Source: Halomonas colorata (lineage in GTDB: Bacteria; Pseudomonadota; Gammaproteobacteria; Pseudomonadales; Halomonadaceae). Taken from it: a stretch of 64,000 nt of DNA. The position numbers were made by a program, and so were the translations under genes. The notes beneath the pieces were generated by a model, which worked only from the letters and a program-made list of their open reading frames with translations, was not told the DNA's origin and did not search any database. Positions 61,226 to 64,000 of the stretch are shown in pieces. Positions within the stretch are counted from its first letter, which is position 1. Each line of letters opens with the position of its first letter. The DNA is taken from contig NZ_JABUZA010000004.1 of NCBI RefSeq assembly GCF_014897985.1, positions 1 to 64,000 on the forward strand, read 5' to 3'.

Positions 61226-62499
61226 TTTTAACCATGCTGGGAGTCTTTCTTGTCCATGTGCTGCTTGGGCTGCCGCTTTTTCTTTCGCTGCTGGTAACAG
61301 CCATTGTCGGGTTCATCTTTGTCGACCCCTCGATGATTCCGCGCATGCTTCCACAGCAGTTTTTTGGCGGCATCAACGTGTTCTCCTTGATGGCCATCCC
61401 GCTGTTTATTCTGGCGGGTAACTTAATGAATGCCAGCGGCCTTACCGAGCGCCTGATGGGCTTTGCACGCCTGATGGTTGGCCACCTACGCGGCGGTATG
61501 GGCCACGTTAACGTGGTTTCGAGCGTGTTCTTTGCCGGGGTCAATGGCTCAGCCGTGGCCGACACCTCAGCGCTTGGCTCGCTATTGGTTCCGGCCATGG
61601 AGAAAGAAGGCTATTCGCGGGCGTTTGCCGCTGGTCTGACGGCCGGCAGCTCGCTAATTGGACCGATCATTCCACCCAGTATTTTCATGATCCTGTATGC
61701 GTCACTAACCAACACATCAGTTGGCGACCTGTTTCTTGCCGGTATTATTCCCGGTCTGCTGTTGGGTGCTGCCTTTATGGGCATGAACGCCTGGTATGCC
61801 TGGCGCCATCGGCTACCTAAAAGCGGACGGCTACCCACACTTAAAGAGCTCACCGTTACGTTCGTCGCTGCCATGCCCGCATTGGTAGCGCCGGTGATTA
61901 TCGTGGCCGGCATCGTGCTGGGGTTTGTAACGCCCACCGAATCTGGCGCCCTGACGGCGCTTTATGTCGCGCTATGTGGTGTCCTGCTGGGTAACCTGCG
62001 TCTGCGCCATTGCTGGCGGGCGATTATCGATACGGCAAGACTGACCTGCGCTATTTTCCTGATTATGGCGGCATCGGCGACCATTAGCTGGTTGCTCTCC
62101 TATGCCCAGGTGCCCAGTCAGTTCGTCTCGCTGCTGTCACCTTATGTCGACAGCGCGATTATTATTTTGCTGTTGCTTAGCGCCATCACCTTTTTGACCG
62201 GCATGTTTATGGAAGAAGTGTCGGCGCTGATGCTGCTCACGCCTATCTTTGCACCGGTGGCCATGATGGCAGGCATCGACCCCGTGCATCTGGGCGTCAT
62301 TATCACGCTCAATATCACCATTGCGTTAATTACACCGCCTTTGGGCGCCTGTGTATTTGTGGCCGCGGCCGTGAGCCGGTTAGAGATCGTCTCGCTGTTT
62401 AAAACGATCTGGCCCTTTGTACTAACCGCCATTGCCGTACTGTTACTGATTATTTTCTTCCCCGCGCTTGCGCTCTGGCTGCCCTCTACTTTTGGATAA
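61222..62499 (+). CDS. dctM: TRAP transporter large membrane subunit (DctM family)
   Basis: 425 residues with about twelve helices. Landmarks are SVFFAGVNGSAVADTSALGSLLVPAMEKEGYSR (landmarks FAGVNGSAVAD), GPIIPPSIFMILYASLTNTSVGDLFLAGIIPGLLLG, VTPTESGALTALYVALCG and ITPPLGACVFVAAAVSRL. Length and motifs match the single-carrier DctM units. It ends four bases before the dipeptidase ATG. Confidence 0.93.
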   Translation: MILTMLGVFLVHVLLGLPLFLSLLVTAIVGFIFVDPSMIPRMLPQQFFGGINVFSLMAIPLFILAGNLMNASGLTERLMGFARLMVGHLRGGMGHVNVVSSVFFAGVNGSAVADTSALGSLLVPAMEKEGYSRAFAAGLTAGSSLIGPIIPPSIFMILYASLTNTSVGDLFLAGIIPGLLLGAAFMGMNAWYAWRHRLPKSGRLPTLKELTVTFVAAMPALVAPVIIVAGIVLGFVTPTESGALTALYVALCGVLLGNLRLRHCWRAIIDTARLTCAIFLIMAASATISWLLSYAQVPSQFVSLLSPYVDSAIIILLLLSAITFLTGMFMEEVSALMLLTPIFAPVAMMAGIDPVHLGVIITLNITIALITPPLGACVFVAAAVSRLEIVSLFKTIWPFVLTAIAVLLLIIFFPALALWLPSTFG

Positions 62500-62503
62500 G
62501 ACA

Positions 62504-63283
62504 ATGCCTGCACCTTCGATTTCTGATAAGGCCTTGTCGCCTATACCTAGCCACCCGGCTCCCCAGTGGGACAAGGTCAGCCGCCTGTCCATTACCGATA
62601 ACGGCGAGCGCTTGCTTCCCATGAGTCTGGCACCCGCTCCTATTCGGGTGTTCCCGGCTTACGCACGTCTGGGCATCCCTGGTGCTGTGAACGAGTGCTT
62701 CGTGCGCGAAGGCGTTTACCGGGCGCTGATGACCGCAGCACGCAGCCTGCCTGACGGCATCGGGCTTATTGTGCTGGATGGCTGGCGCCCGTGGCGGGTC
62801 CAGCAATACCTGTTTGAAACCCTGCAGGCGGCGATTCAAAACCGTCAGCCTGAATTATCGGAAAGCGAGCTCTTAGCGCGTACCCGCGAGTTTGTTTCCG
62901 TGCCCAGCCAAGATCCCAGCGCCCCAAGCCCTCATCTAACCGGCGGCGCGGTGGATGTCACGCTTTGCGACGCAGATGGCGTCCCACTAGACATGGGCAC
63001 CCTGTTTGATGAAACGCTGCCCGCCTCTCATACGGATCACTTTGAGAAGCTAGATAGCCTAACTGCTAATCAGCGTAACGCCCGCGACCACCGCCGCCTG
63101 CTCTACCACACCATGGCTGAGCAAGGTTTCACCAACCTCCCCAGCGAGTGGTGGCATTACGACTTGGGCGATCAGCTGTGGGGGCACTATTGTGCCAGCA
63201 GCAATTCAGGCACCAACAGCGTTTACTACGGCCCGACGGAGCCTGAAACCATCGAAAACCGTTGGCGGCGTCAGCTTGGCTAG
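62504..63283 (+). CDS. VanX/DdpX-like D-alanyl-D-alanine dipeptidase (M15 family)
   Basis: About 259 residues from the ATG at 62504. The zinc-peptidase motifs are DGWRPWRVQQYLF with the transition-state Arg, HLTGGAVDVTLCDADG (His and Asp ligands of SxHxxGxAxD-type) and the C-terminal LPSEWWHYDLGDQLWG (Glu base and last His ligand). The key residues are all present. The closest logic is E. coli DdpX, encoded with a D-Ala-D-Ala transporter, except that a TRAP system is used here. Cytoplasmic location is expected because there is no signal peptide. Confidence 0.85.
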   Translation: MPAPSISDKALSPIPSHPAPQWDKVSRLSITDNGERLLPMSLAPAPIRVFPAYARLGIPGAVNECFVREGVYRALMTAARSLPDGIGLIVLDGWRPWRVQQYLFETLQAAIQNRQPELSESELLARTREFVSVPSQDPSAPSPHLTGGAVDVTLCDADGVPLDMGTLFDETLPASHTDHFEKLDSLTANQRNARDHRRLLYHTMAEQGFTNLPSEWWHYDLGDQLWGHYCASSNSGTNSVYYGPTEPETIENRWRRQLG

Positions 63284-63362
63284 CCTGAAAAGCGCAGTAT
63301 TTGCTCTGCACACCCAATCGCTTACGGTAAGAGCAAATAGCCATCAACTCTTCATTAAGTAA

Positions 63363-64000
<638 letters not shown>

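Overview
The window looks like a chromosomal segment of a moderately halophilic gammaproteobacterium, most likely Halomonadaceae (Halomonas or a close relative). This is an inference from gene content: a bacterial phosphatidylcholine synthase, gab genes with a MocR regulator, a DctPQM TRAP system, a YbiT-type ABC-F protein and a moderately high G+C composition. No rRNA or tRNA gene was recognised.

Left part (1-4.7 kb): the tail of an IS30-type transposase at the edge, DNA-3-methyladenine glycosylase I (tag), phosphatidylcholine synthase, a uracil-DNA-glycosylase-superfamily protein, a nucleoside-recognition membrane protein, an Lrp/AsnC regulator and an exported DUF1176 protein.

CRISPR region (4.9-16.5 kb): a complete type I-E operon on the minus strand (cas3-cse1-cse2-cas7-cas5-cas6e-cas1-cas2) leading into a small array of four repeats plus one decayed fifth repeat. 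On the other side of cas3 lie a frameshifted hicB-like gene, a lone CRISPR repeat, a broken 58-codon gene, a higBA toxin-antitoxin pair, and a second I-E array of five repeats. Its leader is a diverged copy of the first leader, and its repeats carry a compensatory stem change.

Metabolic block (16.6-33.3 kb): a MocR regulator divergent from a DUF1127 gene and a phzF-like gene, then an anaerobic respiration island. The island holds menE, menC, menB and frdDCBA on the minus strand, a dicarboxylate (DASS) transporter with an FNR/ANR-type box in the divergent promoter region, menH-menD-menF, a DoxX gene and menA. Together they supply menaquinone and a four-subunit fumarate reductase.

Accessory block (33.3-44 kb): three large paralogous proteins with a predicted C-terminal membrane anchor and no family I recognise, with decayed fragments of a monooxygenase gene whose intact copy lies at 43.7-44.0 kb. 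Next come a frameshifted secreted FAD oxidase and an integron gene-cassette array without an integrase. That array has five attC sites and five small minus-strand genes, with a possible sixth. The cassette assignment rests on complementarity between each cassette's first bases and its own attC R'' box.

Right part (44-64 kb): a photolyase/cryptochrome, gabT-gabD divergent from a MocR regulator, an SLT-domain lipoprotein, a TauE/SafE permease, a small protein behind a possible Fur box, an Old Yellow Enzyme, a ZipA-like anchored protein, ybiT, a CbiX-like protein, a ChaC-like cyclotransferase, an HPP-family membrane protein, and a LysR-dctPQM-VanX-like dipeptidase cluster. An SDR gene runs off the right edge. 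Three genes (hicB, the 58-codon gene, the FAD oxidase) carry single-base frameshifts that may be real decay or sequencing/assembly indels.
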